Shown: in pieces, positions 1 to 12,793 of the stretch
Numbering within the stretch: position 1 is the first letter of the stretch
How the letters are laid out: every line of letters starts with the position of its first letter
From: Panax quinquefolius
Lineage: Eukaryota > Streptophyta > Magnoliopsida > Apiales > Araliaceae
Direction of reading: 5' to 3'
Assembly (NCBI GenBank): GCA_020205615.1
Contig: CM035151.1
Location: 16,656,322 to 16,720,321 of the forward strand
DNA: 64,000 nucleotides
Program-made: the position numbers and the translations under genes
The notes under the pieces: generated by a model
What the model was told of the DNA's origin: nothing
Seen by the model: the letters and a program-made list of their open reading frames with translations, nothing else
The model's database searches: none

Positions 1-690
1 CGCTAAACAAGATGAGACAAATTAATAACAAAACCCTCAATTTTTTTTATATTAAGTCCTAAGCGTTCAAAGATATTTGGAATATCGAAGCAGCGCTTTC
101 TAACATGATAAAATTAATAGAGTATTAAATATTTAATATGAGTTTGTTGTGTCACCACAAGGCAAGTATTAAGTATTTAAGATGTTAATTTATCACATTT
201 GATGCTTATAAAGAAAATTGAACAATATTGTTTTGTTGTGTCACCACAAGGATGATATTTTTCTTTTTGAATATATGGAGTGCTAGGTCGGACTTAACTT
301 AGATAATTTTGATTCGGATGTGCCACCACTTGATCAAAATAATGTAAAGAGGCAAAATACAAGGAGTTGCATAGTTGATGTAATTGACAAAAGTTGTCTA
401 CCTATTTATTTATATATAGTTTGTTGTGTCACCACAAGGCTATATACATTTGAAATGGGATCCTTATTCTCACTAGCAGATCTTTAATTAGATTTTGCCG
501 AACTATATATATTGAGGTAATATAGTTTGAAGAAAATAGTGGGAGATACCAATTTAAAACAAGACCTAATTTATTTTGGTAATTAATAAAAGAATGTATG
601 TTAAAATGTTGTTAATTACAAATTCATTTACATAATTTTACAATGTCTAAATTACTATCACTGCGAAGCATATTAAATGCTAAATTAACG
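1..690 (+). mobile_element. 5' untranslated/leader part of a Ty1/copia element
   Basis: No coding sequence is seen here. The stretch lies directly upstream of copia gag-like sequence. It carries three copies of a motif reading TTGTGTCACCACAAGG (about 146, 237 and 425) and a weaker one near 320. TTGTG and CACAA form short inverted arms around TCAC, so each copy could fold into a small stem. I read it as leader or LTR-proximal sequence of the copia element that continues to 5490. The matching 5' LTR is not recognisable and probably lies left of the window. Confidence 0.5.
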
Positions 691-699
691 TAATCAATT

Positions 700-3646
700 A
701 AGCGGATTGGTTAAGGAATTTGAGAATAGTTCTCATGGTGAAAAGCTATCTTATGTCCTTAATACGCCTATCCTGAATGGTTGCGCATAATGCCTCCGAG
801 GAAGACATTGCTACTTTTAGAAAGTGGCAAGATGATGCACGATTGGCTCAACGATCATGCTCGCATCTATGAGTAACGAGCTTCAGCGTCACAAGATGAA
901 ACTATGGATGCTTCTACTATATTCCGCACATCAAGTAGTTGATGGAGAAGAAAGTAGGACCGATAGATATCGGATATCTCAAGGAGCTCTTCCGATCTAG
1001 AATGGCCAATGGCACTATAAGATGCAGAAAAAGTCCTTAACATAATCAATTTGATTGATCAATTAGGACAATTGGTTTTGTCATGGATGGAGAGTTGAGC
1101 CAAGATTTGATCTTGCACTCACTCCCGGACTCATTTCATAATTGTTGTGAATTTTTCATATGAATAAGCTAGATATTAGCCTCGCTGATTTGCTTAACAT
1201 GTTGAAAAATGTTGAGAGTCACTTTCCATCCTAGAAAGATCAAGTCTTACTAGTAGGGGCCAAATGATCTTCTGAAAAGAAGAATGATTCTAAGAAGGTA
1301 AATAGAAAAGGCCAAAACAAAGGATAATAAGAACAAAAGCGATATGGATAGAAAGGAGTTTGCTTCCACCGCAATAAGCCCTGGACTTTGGAAAGAAAGC
1401 TGCGAGAAGCATCTTGCGAGAGGCTAACCAAAAGAAGCTTAGTGAAGTTTGGTTACAAATATAATTTTGTTCATAATTTAAAATAAATTTTCTTTAAGTC
1501 AAGGTTCTACTTGGGTATTGGATACCGACTTTGGTTATCATAAATATAGATTTATGAAGGGACCAAATGTAAGTAGAAAGCTAAACAAATATAAGTAAAC
1601 CTATGTATGGAAATGTAGCAAAGGTTGCCATATTAACCATAGAAACTTATAGTTTAGCAATGCCTCACGGGCAAATCTATTAAGTCGATAAGTTGTTATT
1701 GTATTCCGATTCTTGTTAAAAATATTATTTCCATTTTATTGTTGGACAATGAAATCTTTGGTATTATAATTAAGAACAATTGTTGTTACATTTATAATAA
1801 TAATGTTTTGTATAGAATGGAATATTACTTAATGGATTTTGTATACTTGACTTACGTGAAAAATATATTTTGCAAATTGAACAAACTAGTATAAGAAAAG
1901 GAGATGATCATTCAAAGAGTTGAATGTGTGTATTTTTTGAAATCTGAAGTGTGAATTATTTGAAAGGTTCAAAGAATTCAAAAGTGAAACAAATTGGCAA
2001 AGTATTAGGATTCTTTGATCGGATCAAGGAAGGAATACTTGTGCAATAAGTTTCTAGATCATCTCAAATGGTTTTCTCATAATGGACGCCTCTCGATACA
2101 TAATAATTGATTGATGTATCTGAAAGGAAAAATTGTACCTATTTGAACATGGTGCGATCCATAATGATTTTACCGACATTCTAGTATCCTTCTAGGGTCA
2201 TGTCCTAGAAATGGCTGCATACCTATGAAAAGGTAACCTCTAAATCCGGCCCCAAGACTCCATAAAAGTTATGGACAGGGAGGATTCCTAATCTTAAGTA
2301 TGTTAAGATAAGGGGTTGTCCAACTTATGTGAAACGGTTTCAAAGGATAAGCTTGGGACAAGATTTGACAAATACAGATTTGTGAGACATTCTAAATTAA
2401 GTTTAGGGTAAATGTTCTCTAATCCTACTTAGCAAAAGGTATTTATTGCGAAACACGCTTCCTTCTAAGATAAAGGTATTTATCATTGAAAGGGCTAGTG
2501 GGAGGATAATAGATCTTGAAGAGTTCAAGAACCACAAAACACTATAAGTCAAATAAGAGGAACCTGTAGATAGACCTATTGTACCACAACTGAATCGTAA
2601 ATCTAAAATAGTACTGAAGATACCTAGGAGGTATGGATTCATCATGGATGATGATGATGAGGTATGCGATCATAGAAGATGATGATCCCGAGTTACACGC
2701 GATGATGTATGACTTCTAGTGTGTACAAAAGGGTCGATGGGAGCGTCGTGAAATTTCTAGTATTATATGTTGATATACTACGGATGAGGAATAACATACT
2801 AATGCTACAATCAAGTAAAGATAAAGTTGTCTAAACATTCCTCTCATGAATGATTTGGGAAGAGTATCATTATTGGGGATGCAAATCTATATAGATAGAT
2901 TTAAAAGGATGCTCAACTTAACCCAAGAATGTATATTCATTTGATGCTAAAGTTGTTTAGCATGGCAAACTCCAAGAGATGTCTCATATCGATGAGCTAT
3001 GGAGTGTATCTCTCTTAATAGTCCCCACAGACTCCTGAAAAGAGAGGTCACATGAGTGACTATTATGTATGTAATGAAATATACGAGACCTGATGTTGAT
3101 CAGTCATATTATGGAGAAGTTCACTATGAGTTAGTGAAAAACATCTTAAAGTGCTTAACCGGCACTAAGGATGTGATCATATTCATGGTGGGTCTTAATT
3201 AAAACTAGAGGGCTTAACAGGCTCAAGTTTTTGGGAGCATGACAAAAGATTTACGAAAAATCCACTTTAAGGTAAAGGGTTACCTTGAACAAAGGTGCGA
3301 TGAATTGGAAAGGTTCCAAGCGACAAAAGAGTTCTTTGTTTTAGTGATAAAGACAAAGTAAATAGCTATAAATGAAGTGCGCAAGTTGATTGTTTGGATT
3401 AAAAGTTCATTCGAGAACTAGGAATAGTTCCTAAGTCTCATCTTGGATCTAAACATGTGTTGTGGCACTTTCATTTGATTATTAGAATCATTGAAAGATG
3501 GGAAATCGCTATAGAGATAGTGGACTCTCATGAACAACATTACATATCCATTAACTAAAGCTTATCCAACAATGCAGGATAATCGTCACTTAGCAGAAGA
3601 AGAGTATAAGATACAATGACGATTGGCTTTAGTGTAAAAGGGAGAT
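700..3646 (+). pseudogene. Degenerate Ty1/copia gag-pol polyprotein
   Basis: Gag and pol pieces can be read in order but in shifting frames with many stops. Gag lies at about 780-1230, with SLPDSF, MNKLDISLADLLNMLKNVES and a MDGELSQDLIL-type segment. A decayed CCHC knuckle follows (about 1355-1420), then protease (WVLDT, about 1510-1690). Integrase-core C-terminal sequence with GRIPNLKYVKIRGCPTYVKR is at about 2150-2600. Reverse transcriptase has the FLVLYVD active-site strand near 2750-2780, and RNase H sequence runs from about 3110 to 3640. The order PR-INT-RT-RH defines Ty1/copia. A purine-rich tract (about 3637-3646) precedes the 3' LTR. No intact product is possible. In an active element these domains would form the capsid and copy the RNA into integrating DNA. 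Confidence 0.9.
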
Positions 3647-5490
3647 TGAAAGTAATATGCACACAAGCCAATCATGTTTGATGATAAAGCATATACTTTG
3701 TAACAATCTTATTCATTTATTAATAAAAGTATTAATTTATTAAAGGCTTTTAATTATCTACACGATGTTGTTTTATAATATGTGATAAACCCATAGTTTT
3801 AAGCAATGCTTTTAGAATAATGATGATGATCATTCTAATGAGATCTAAATTCTTAGAAAGCTTAAAACTAAAATAGTTCCCAATCATTGGATTACTAAAT
3901 TGGGGATTAGTGAATCCGGATAGATTGGTACATACGTTAACTTGCTTTCATTGGATGAGGATGATTGATCTCATGATCATTTGTGTGGAGACACTAAAGC
4001 AAGTATGTAGGTGCTTATTAGAGAATAAGTTCACCGAACGTGGCTCGCTAAGGAATACCTAATGGAGTTTTATTTGCTGTCGATAGGAACTCAGTAGTGA
4101 TAGTATCTTGTGTATGATGAGTTATACTTTGACTTATTCCTTAAGACCCTTAGGGTATATCAAAGGGTATGCTTGGGTATAATAAGTTTATACATGGAGA
4201 TAATGTATGATCGATAAAGAATCTACTACTTACAATAAAAGAAGAGAAATGTCCTATGTGATTCGATAAATGACAACCCAAAGGTAGTCTTTGTTGGCGC
4301 GAGAATGAAATTAGAAAGGAGTTTCTAATTTGCATTATATGGTGTTGTGCATTTAAGAGTCGAAATACATATAATTAAATAAAATAAGACTTGTGATAAT
4401 TCCATGCCTTATATTTAATTGGGACATTGTATGGTGGAAGGATTGAATTATCACGGTAACTATTTACTCAAAGGTTCTTTAATGATTAATGTTGAAATCT
4501 ATATTATCCTGGAAAGTCGTTGATCGCTAGGGGAGGCTTATCCCTATTGTAGAATAAATATTATTTAAATAAATTAATTATTTAATTTATTTATTTAAAT
4601 AAGATTAGAATTGTTCTAATTGATTTATTCACAATAGGTTTAATATGGAGAACCTAAAGGGTCACACCATAAAAGGAAGAATAATTATTTAAGAAGTTAA
4701 TGGCATAATCGTAATAATATGTTATGTATATTTAATTTAATCTATGGTGATAGAATAAATTAAATAGCTTAATATTTATTATTTAATATTTTAGAAATAT
4801 TAAATATAAATTAATAAGAGGAGTCTTATTAATATTATTACAATTATTATTATTTTAATTTCTAAAAGAGTTTAGGAATTAATTTAATATAAGTACTCTC
4901 ATTTATTCCTAATAAGATTAGGAGGTTAAATTAATTAAAAGAGTTTAATTAATTATCCCTAATAAGATTAGGGAGCCTAATTAATTAAAAGAATTTAATT
5001 AATTAAATAAAACCTAATTTCTTAATTGTTAAGGAGGGTTGCCCACATCAATAAATAAGAGGAGTCTTATTATGGGTGGAGGAGGTGGTTGACTTTGACA
5101 ACTACGTAATAATTCCAATTTGTTGGAGAGTACCCTTTTCTATAGAGATAGAAAACTAGGGTTGAGCCAATATCCCTTCTTCTTGAATCTTTATTTTCCT
5201 TGGTGGATCACCTCTAGAGGCCAAACATATGGGTGGCTAACGTTGATCAAAGGAAGGAATCAAACCCGGTGGATTCAAGTTGAACACGAAAGGATTTGGA
5301 GGTGAACTTGTACCTGAGGAAGCTCGATCTTCAAGGGTATGATTTTATTCTTTATCTTTTCGTTTAATTAATAATTATGCATAAAGGGTGATCCGGGTAT
5401 ATGGTTTGTAAAAATTTTTAAACTCTGATTTTTACACGCTTCCGCATTATTTTGCAATTTGATTGCTTCTTGAATATTACAAACCTAACA
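3647..5490 (+). mobile_element. 3' LTR of the copia element
   Basis: The LTR starts TGAAAGTAATATGCACAC just after the polypurine tract and RNase H end. It finishes in ...AAACCTAACA, a typical copia LTR 3' terminus, about 1.84 kb later. The last 150 bp (GGATCCGGGT-like and CGCTTCCGCA-like stretches) resemble the R/U5 of plant copia LTRs. The middle (4560-5040) is rich in AATTAATTAA blocks. The right boundary is supported by the switch to Ty3/gypsy gag sequence at 5491. The 5-bp target duplicate, expected to be AATCG, cannot be checked because the left end is outside the window. Confidence 0.75.
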
Positions 5491-7524
5491 AATCGTGGCC
5501 ATGAAAATAGAAGAAGTGAGTCGGGAGGAGATTTTAAAAAGAGGAGATTTAACAACGACCATGTGAAGACGACGGTCTTGTTTTGCAAAGAATCGGTTCC
5601 GAGGAGAAGAAAGACCACCGGTCGTATGTTACAAATGCGGGAAAGAGGGACATATTAGCCCAAACTGCCCACAACAGTTTAAGGTATGCTATAATTGTGA
5701 AAAAGAAGGACATATCGCCGAGATTAGACGATATCGAAACCCGATCCAAATGGAATGGTGACTCAAAAGGATGTCTAGAAAAGTCAAAGACAACGATTCA
5801 CGGAAGAGCGTTTGTTGTGGCCGAATCAAAATGCGAGGAAACGAACGAAGTTAGCGGGTTAGTTAATTATAAATTCTTGCGAAGTTTATACCTTACTAGA
5901 TACCTGGGTTCTACCCATTCTTTTATCTCTCTTGCTTGCGCCAACGTTTGAACTTGACTACGGAGAAATTAGACTTTGACCTATTTATGGAGACTCAGTT
6001 GGGAGAAACTTTCATTACATCCGTTGTTTAGAAATCTTGCTTGATTCAGGTTGGCACTATCACATTACCGCATTAACCTTATTTCTATTGAGATATTTTC
6101 TTTTGATGTGATTTTAAGGTTAACTACTCATCATGCCAAAATTGATTACTTTTCGTAAGGTTGTTAGTTTTATATTCCTAAGCAACTCGTTATTCAATTC
6201 AAGCAATCAAACCATTGTAGTCAAACATTTTCATATCAAGCCATGAAGTCATTCGTTTATTACGGATGTCAAGTTTTCTTAGTCCATGTTATGGATTTGA
6301 ATAAAGACACGTCGATTTGAATAATATTCGTTGTTGTTATTGATTTTTCCCGACGTATTTCTGAAGAATTTCTTGGCTTACTCCTAAAGCTCGATATTAA
6401 ATTTTGTATCGACTTTGAACCCGTGACAAAACTCATTTCTAAAATCTCATATCGAATGGCTCTATTGAACTTCGAGGAGTTAAAATTCAACTATAGAATT
6501 TGGTACCGAGCCTTTATCTGGTGACTTCCTTTTGTGGAATGCAAAGCAAGAACTCTCGTAGGGGACACCATATTCGATGCGATAAAACCGATAGGTGTCA
6601 TTGTAACGTCTTATCCAAGGTTGGGATATGAGTCACGATTGAGAACAACCTAAAGTCGGTAATCGAAATACGTAGCTTTCTAAAGCTTAGTTGGTTATTA
6701 TCAGAGATTAGTTGAAGGATATTCTCGAATCGTTATTCCATTAACGCAACCGACTCGTAGAGATACAAAATTCGAATGGAGCAAGGAATGTGGGAAGAGC
6801 TTGAAGAACTCGAGAGAGACTCATTTAAAGACATGTTACGACCATGCCATCCTGGAAAAGCGAACGTGGTAGGCGGCGTGTTGAGTAGAAGATCGTATAC
6901 AAGTACGAGTACGATATTGTCAAATACTCATTTCAGTATAATTTACAAATAATAGAGATGGAGATGAAAACTCTAGTTACCCACGTGATGATATCTGAGT
7001 ATAATCGACTTTAATCGATAAAGTTAAAGCGATTCAAGCTACACAACGGGCCGATGAATTTGAAGAAGGAGGTGCAAGAAGTTGTTATTTCAAAAGCAAT
7101 AGAATCGGTGAGGTGAGGAAAGCTCAAACCTTCGATTTATTAATCCATTTGAAATTCTCGATTGAATAGGGCGTGGCCTATAGACTCGCTTTTACCGCCA
7201 AGTATGACGCGCGTGTTCATAACGTTTTTCACGTATCGATGTTACGTAAATATGTGGACGACCCGAACTACGTCATTGAGTTAGAACCGGACGAGATAGC
7301 CAAACACTTAACGTACAAGGAGGTACCTGTTAAGATCTTGGATAGGAAAGAACATATCCTATGTACCGAGGTTATACCACAAGTTAAAGTTTTGTGGAGA
7401 AACCATGCTTTATTGAGGAAATGACACGGGAGTTGGAAATGGAAATGAAAGCGAGGTATTATCATCTTTTGAAACACAGTATCGTACGTCAATTTCGAGG
7501 ACGAAATTTCATAAGGAGGGAGGT
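5491..7524 (+). pseudogene. Ty3/gypsy gag-pol remnant with internal deletions
   Basis: Recognisable pieces occur in order. Two CCHC zinc knuckles ([14 protein letters not shown] and CYNCEKEGH) lie at 5628-5715. Protease sequence, with a decayed counterpart of the usual DTGASHSFIS motif and then LDFDLF, is at about 5810-6010. The start of RT (FPDVF-like, IEFCIDFEP-like) is at 6345-6490. RT/RNase H tail pieces include a YYQRLVEGYS-like and a KANVVGGVLSRRS-like stretch (6660-6900). The integrase C-terminal region (AYRLAFTAKYDARVHNVF, HVSMLRKYVDDPNYVIELEP) is at 7170-7480. Most of RT and the integrase core are missing and frames shift repeatedly. The C-terminal sequence resembles chromovirus (Tekay/Del-type) elements, which is an inference. 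The polypurine tract AAGGAGGGAGG (7513-7523) abuts the LTR. The left side is cut by the copia insertion. Confidence 0.88.
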
Positions 7525-8879
7525 TGTAAGACCGAAATTTTTTAAATAAAAGGAATTTCCTTTATTTATTATTTTGAAATAGTAAGGGTGGATTTGACTA
7601 ATGTGGTTAGTTATGGGTAAAATCATAAATATTTTAAATAAGCAAGTGGTGATAAAATATTTATTATTGTTTGGGAATATTCGTTTGGTCGTGGAATATT
7701 CAAATCGTGTGGGAATATTCATACGACGCCGTAGCGATCTTTGTGGGCCCCATAATGTAAAGCGATTGGATGAAGAAAGCGACAAATATAAGTTGTTTAT
7801 AAATAACTTGGCGTAGTTATTCTTTATTATCTTGTTGGAATACCCGGTGGTTAAAACACACTAATACGCGTTGTTAAACAAAGAAGGCACTTGCAGTATT
7901 GCACCAATTATTGATTCTTACGTAAGAAGGCACTACTCAATAATTGTTACGGTAATTATATTCAAATATTTTATTTTATTGATTCAATAATTGTTGCGTT
8001 GATATTTTATATTCTTTGTTGTTTCAATAATTGTCATTACACAGTATTTTCCATTATCGAGACAATAATTCATATTATCCGAATAATATTATTAGAAAAC
8101 ATTATTGGCAATGTCTAGAAAGTTACATCTAAGGAGAGGTTTGGTCACCTAATTGCACGCCAAGATGAGAGAGATCCTTATTGGAAAGCCCCTCTTTTCA
8201 CAGGAGCAGTGCGGTTGCCGATCTTGTGATTCGTAATATTATTTGTGAATAATTAATTATTTATTTATATGATGAGGAAAATATTGATTTTATGTGGATA
8301 TAGATGGAGAAAATTTTAAAATGACAATTGTTGAAAATTAATATTTTATTATTTTACGATAAAATAATTCATTTAAATATATTATTTTAATAATATATTA
8401 ACGGTGATATTTTATAATGAATGTGGGATATATGAGTATATGAGGAGGAAGAGTATTTTTGTGGCATTAAATGTTTAACACATATTTTGTGTGTTGGTGG
8501 ACACAATTATCGAATAGAAATTTGATTATAACTTTATAAAATCGCCCTGTTTGTGGATTTCCTGGCCAAATTTCATTTGGAATTTAGAAAACTTTCTTCT
8601 TGCAAAGTTGTAGAGAATTGAATTTCCTATAAAACTCGTAAGATTAGAATTTTCTGATAAAAGGGCTATTTATTATGAATTATTGAAGTTAGGAGTTCAA
8701 ATAATTGATTTTGGGAGTTTTAATTAATTATTTTGAGAAAAACGTTTTTGGTGAGTTTGTGAACCTCATTTAACATGTGTGGCTGGTTATTTTGACCAAA
8801 AGGTGGGCTAAGGAAAATTTGTATAATTATATTAATATTATATTCAATTTTACGCTTTTTGTGTTCTAAGCGATTTTTC

Positions 8880-8888
8880 TATAAATAG
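8880..8888 (+). promoter_or_regulatory. TATA box of family A LTR
   Basis: TATAAATAG lies about 1.36 kb into the LTR and is followed after about 50 bp by a pyrimidine-rich tract (CTCTCTATA). This is the usual place for the U3/R border and transcription start in plant LTRs. The inverted LTR has the same box at 20055-20063. Confidence 0.6.
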
Positions 8889-9164
8889 GGTGTTTAGGTT
8901 AGAATTGAAAATCACACACGTAAGCTGAAGTTTTTTCTCTCTATATTATCGAGCGTATTCTTGTGAGTATTTTGAGTATACTTTGAGTATTGCTATACTG
9001 TGCGAGTTCAAGTCATAGCTTTATATCAGGTGTTTCAACTAAATCTTGTCTTTCGATGTAAGGGATGTTATTTTCTTCTCAAATGATATTATTTCTTCAA
9101 TATCATTATCTTTGAAATATTGGTTGGAACTTTTTATCAAATTTGGAACTTTTTCATGTCGGGG

Positions 9165-9260
9165 TTACTTATTCACGAGTTCTTATTCATGAGTTCTTAT
9201 TCACGAGTTACTATTCATGAGTTCTTATTCACGAGATACTATTCATTTAGTACTATTCAT
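9165..9260 (+). repeat. Short tandem repeats TATTCA(C/T)GAG in family A LTR
   Basis: Alternating TTCTTATTCACGAG, TTACTATTCATGAG and related 14-15-bp units lie downstream of the TATA box, with isolated units continuing to about 9375. The inverted LTR has the equivalent at 19590-19790 with a different copy number, so the array is length-variable. Confidence 0.75.
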
Positions 9261-10132
9261 GAAGCGTGAAGATGTTTTTTTGTGGAATTTCTATCTTTTG
9301 GTGTCGGTTACTATTCACGTATACTGGCACTATTCACGATCTCGATTAATTATTCACGAATACTGCAAGACTATTCATCGAAAAATGAAAAATTTTCTTT
9401 TCGTCCAAAATATCTATTCGGATACTAGCTTTGATTGTATCCATGTTTTGATCATTCTTGAATTTTACACCATTGTGATTATTTTTGAGGTATTTTTGGG
9501 CGTGGATAAAACAAAGTACGAATCCTTAATCCTTAATCCTTGTCATTTTGTTTCACTGGATTCGTTTCTTTAAAAATATTTTTCATCATCTTCAGTTTTA
9601 AATGATGATATTACAAGGATAAATATCGACGATGAACTTTTAAATTCATATATAGAAGATAGTAGTTTGCATTCTCTACTTAACTCTTCTAATGAATTGT
9701 TGTTTCGCATGATTGTTGATTTAAAGCTGGTTGTCTATTGTATTCTATTAGATTTTTCCTGTTGGAGGCTAACGATAATTTGTTGTATATTATCTTAGTC
9801 ATAATATTCTTTTCTTGGGCTAGTTGAGCTCACCCTTTTCCTTGTTGTTCCATTTTTTTTCTTCTCGGGAGGCGAGAATGTAGTGAGTACTAGTCGGGGT
9901 ATGGAATGAAGGTTCTAGAGATAGTTGTTTAGTAGTCCTCACCATTTTTGTAAAATAATGTATCAATAATTATAATGGGGATTTATTTGCGTGTGGATAT
10001 TGTCTAGATGGCAATATCTGTATTTAAACTCACAGTTTATATGTTGTAATAATAAAGTTGTAGATATTTCTGTACCATGTATTTGGCGACTCAGAATGGG
10101 TTGGATGGAATGGACCTATTTTGAGGGCGTCA

Positions 10133-10245
10133 CAGTAATTACCTTTGTGAATAGTAATTATCTTCGTCAATATTAATTACCTTCGTCAATAGTAATTACC
10201 TTTGTGAATAGTAATTACCTTCGTCAATAGTAATTACCTTTACCA
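10133..10245 (+). repeat. 19-bp tandem repeat array (AGTAATTACCTTCGTCAAT)
   Basis: About six copies of a 19-bp unit lie upstream of the LTR TATA box, alternating between TTCGTCAAT and TTTGTGAAT tails. Each has the palindrome GTAATTAC. A second array of about 33-bp units containing CGAACCACTTGTCGTTTCAC follows (10246-10400). Confidence 0.85.
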
Positions 10246-10421
10246 GGCGTCGAACCACTTGTCGTTTCACATTACAGGCGTCGAACCACTTGTCGTTTCA
10301 CAATCTGAGCGGCCGAACCACTTGTCGTTTCACATTACAGGCGTCGAACCACTTTTCTTTCACATCACCGATCGTCGAGCCACTTGCCTTTTCACATGGC
10401 GGTCTTAAGCTAGAAATCTTC

Positions 10422-10430
10422 TATAAATAG
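10422..10430 (+). promoter_or_regulatory. TATA box of family B LTR
   Basis: TATAAATAG is followed by AGGCCTAGTGCTTCATTATT. The same context recurs at 18503, and similar boxes are at 22762, 29036, 49579 and 55494. Confidence 0.65.
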
Positions 10431-10554
10431 AGGCCTAGTGCTTCATTATTTTTCACTTAATTCATTGAAACTCAGAGAGAAAACTATAGAGAAAGAAGAA
10501 AAGTATTTCGCTACTTCACCTCGCCAATATTCGGTTCTTCTAAGGTAGGGAATA

Positions 10555-11020
10555 TTATTTATTGTACCCGTAAAGGGTGTTATTCTTTCTTATTCATGAA
10601 GAGAATCATTTGTTATTCCATTGTTTATTATTACATTGGAATAACTTTGTATCGTGGTTTACCCTATACTTGGTGACATTCTTCTATTATTACATTTGGA
10701 ACATCCATGCTCGTGTGTTTTACAGGACTGGTTAAAATCTTTATTATTATTACATTGGAACATCACATGCATGTATTTTACAGGACCGGTTCCGCTTCTT
10801 TATTATTCTACATTGGAACATCCTCATCAGTATGTTTTACTGGGACTGGTTGGTTCCGTCTTTATCATTCTCACGCAATATCCTATCGTGTGTTTTTACA
10901 GGATCCGGGTTCCATCTTTATTATTACTGTTGGAACATCCCGTCGGTGTGAATTTCACGACTGGTTCCGTTATTATTATTACGTTGGAATAACTTTGTCA
11001 TCTTGGGCACCGCATGCATG
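10555..11020 (+). repeat. Leader repeats of family B LTR (about 65-bp units)
   Basis: Successive units contain TTATTATTACATTGGAA(C/T)A, then a CATGCATGTG-like segment, then TTTTACAGGACTGGTTCCG. About six imperfect units occur here. Equivalent blocks are at 21400-21880, 22900-23440, 49730-50250 and 55640-56190. Small open frames across these blocks are by-products of the repeat, not genes. Confidence 0.8.
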
Positions 11021-12057
11021 GTGATTTCTTTTGTTATTCCATTCTTTATTATACCCGGTTGGTTAAAACTTTGACTTATACTCCATGAAATTAGTAGAAT
11101 ATCCTTGATATTTTGCGTTTCATCCAATATCTTTTCATGGAAATATTCTTCGATCATTCTTGAATTTTACTCTACAAAACGAGTATCTTGTTGACAATTT
11201 GGACGTTATTAATTCTGGATAAAATAATTCTTGAACTTGTTTTATTGAATTATTATGTCATTGTCATCATCCTCATGATATATTATGTTATCTTTGGCTT
11301 ACGTGCGTAGATGAACTTAGTATGATTATGACCGGGGATCATTCGGTGTATAATCATGGCTTGTTATAAATGATGTGATAAAAGTCCTCGGTGGCTTCAG
11401 AATGTAATGCGGTGATGGATAGTTTTGGTATGATTATGACCGGGGTGATTCGGTATAGTCATGACCATTGATAATTTGATGAAAATCCTTGGCCAGGTAG
11501 TACGGGGATGATTAGATATTGTGGTTTATTCTTTAAACCGAGTCTTAATAATAAAATTTATGAAAACCTTTTAAAACCTAAAAGATAGTAGACTTTATTT
11601 TCTACTTGACTCTTTTAATGGATTTATATATTGCCGCAATGATTAAACTTGTTGTCTATTGTATTTTATCGGTTTAACATTGTTGAAGGCTAATGATAAA
11701 TTATTACGCATTATCTTAGTCATAATATTTCTTCTTTGGGCTAGTTGAGCTCACCCTTTCTTTCCTTTATTCTCTTGTGAAATGAGAACATAAATTTGGG
11801 ACGAGTCCTGGGAGCGGAGTAATGGTCGGATGATAGCAATAGTAGTCCTCACTATTCTGTGAAATAGTGTGATAATAGTTGTAATGAGGACTCCTTTTGA
11901 GTTTGTATAATATCTAGTAGATAATATTTGTATTCAAACTCACAGTTTATGTCGTATTATACACGACAATTATATTAGTAAGTTGTATTTGAATTTATGT
12001 ACCATGTATGTGGCGACCCAAGATGGGTGACGTGTACCTAATTTTGGGGGCGTCACA

Positions 12058-12793
12058 AGTATGTCATTTTTGAATGATTAAATGCATTATATGGTAAAGC
12101 GTAAACAATTGAGATAAATTGTTTATAAATTTAAGAAGTGATTAAAATATTGTTATAATATTAATGATATTAGATTATGAGATTATTAAGTGATTGATAA
12201 CATGGGGATATTCTTGAATCCTGGATAAATTATATTATAAATGTTTAATATTTATCCTTTATCTCATTTGATTGATTCTTTATATCATTATCCTCATGCT
12301 TATATTGTGTTGAAAGTCAATACGTGGCTTCCGTGAATAGATGGACTTGGTATGATTATGACCGAGGATTGTTCAGGGTATAATCATAACCGTAATTGAA
12401 AACACGATTATCTTTGGTAGTAGTGCATGGATAATTTGTGATCGTGATACTAATGAATACACGATTATCTTTGGTAGTAGTGCATGGATAATTTATGGTC
12501 GTGATACTAATGAATACACGATTATCTTTGGTCGTAGTGCATGGATAATTTGTGGTCGTGATACTAATGAATACACGATTATCTTTGGTAGTAGTGCATG
12601 GATAATTGTGGTCGTGATCTTAATGAATACACGATTATCTTTAGCCCGTAGTGCATGGATAATTCGTGGTCGTGATACTTAATGAATATCCTTGGCCCGT
12701 AGTGCGGGGATGATTCGATGATATGGATTAATTATTGAAATTTGAGTCTCAAAGAATGAAATATTAATTCATGGATGTGGTAAAAGTCATATT
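12058..12793 (+). mobile_element. 3' non-coding module of an older family B element
   Basis: The sequence matches the modules at 15814-17030, 26998-27660 and 53270-54545, starting at ...ATGACATTTTTGAATGATT and including a 57-bp tandem array (12395-12690, five copies). It ends abruptly inside ...GTGGTAAAAGTCAT and switches to LTR tail sequence, so the right junction is a deletion or recombination point. Confidence 0.75.

Larger units (their letters stand above)
7525..10134 (+). mobile_element. Ty3/gypsy 3' LTR (family A)
   Basis: The LTR begins TGTAAGACCG right after the polypurine tract and ends GGGCGTCACA, giving 2,610 bp with TG...CA ends. It follows the integrase C-terminus, so it is the 3' LTR of the element at 5491-7524. 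It has a TATA box at 8880-8888 and a run of short repeats built on TATTCACGAG / TATTCATGAG (9170-9260). An inverted full-length relative is at 18645-21390. The base after its end (GTAAT) falls inside the 19-bp repeat array of another LTR, so this gypsy element appears to have inserted into that LTR. Confidence 0.85.
10135..12057 (+). mobile_element. Partial LTR, family B (5' part missing)
   Basis: The sequence starts inside the AGTAATTACC repeat array, continues through a TATA box (10422-10430), a leader with imperfect repeats of about 65 bp (10555-11020) and the U5-like tail, and ends GGGGGCGTCACA at 12057. It is followed not by a primer binding site but by the 3' non-coding module of another element copy (AGTATGTCATTTTTG). 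It therefore reads as a 3' LTR whose right flank is a sibling element. The missing left part would lie beyond the gypsy insertion, left of the window. Confidence 0.75.

Noticed and set aside
10654..11024. Small plus-strand frames in LTR leaders (also 21410-21940, 22993-23511, 49836-50263, 55720-56108)
   Set aside because: They lie in the non-coding leader repeats of LTRs, overlap each other in different frames and are not conserved between LTR copies.
12395..12700. CRISPR-like appearance of evenly spaced repeats
   Set aside because: The 57-bp units are contiguous without unique spacers and sit within a retrotransposon in a plant genome.
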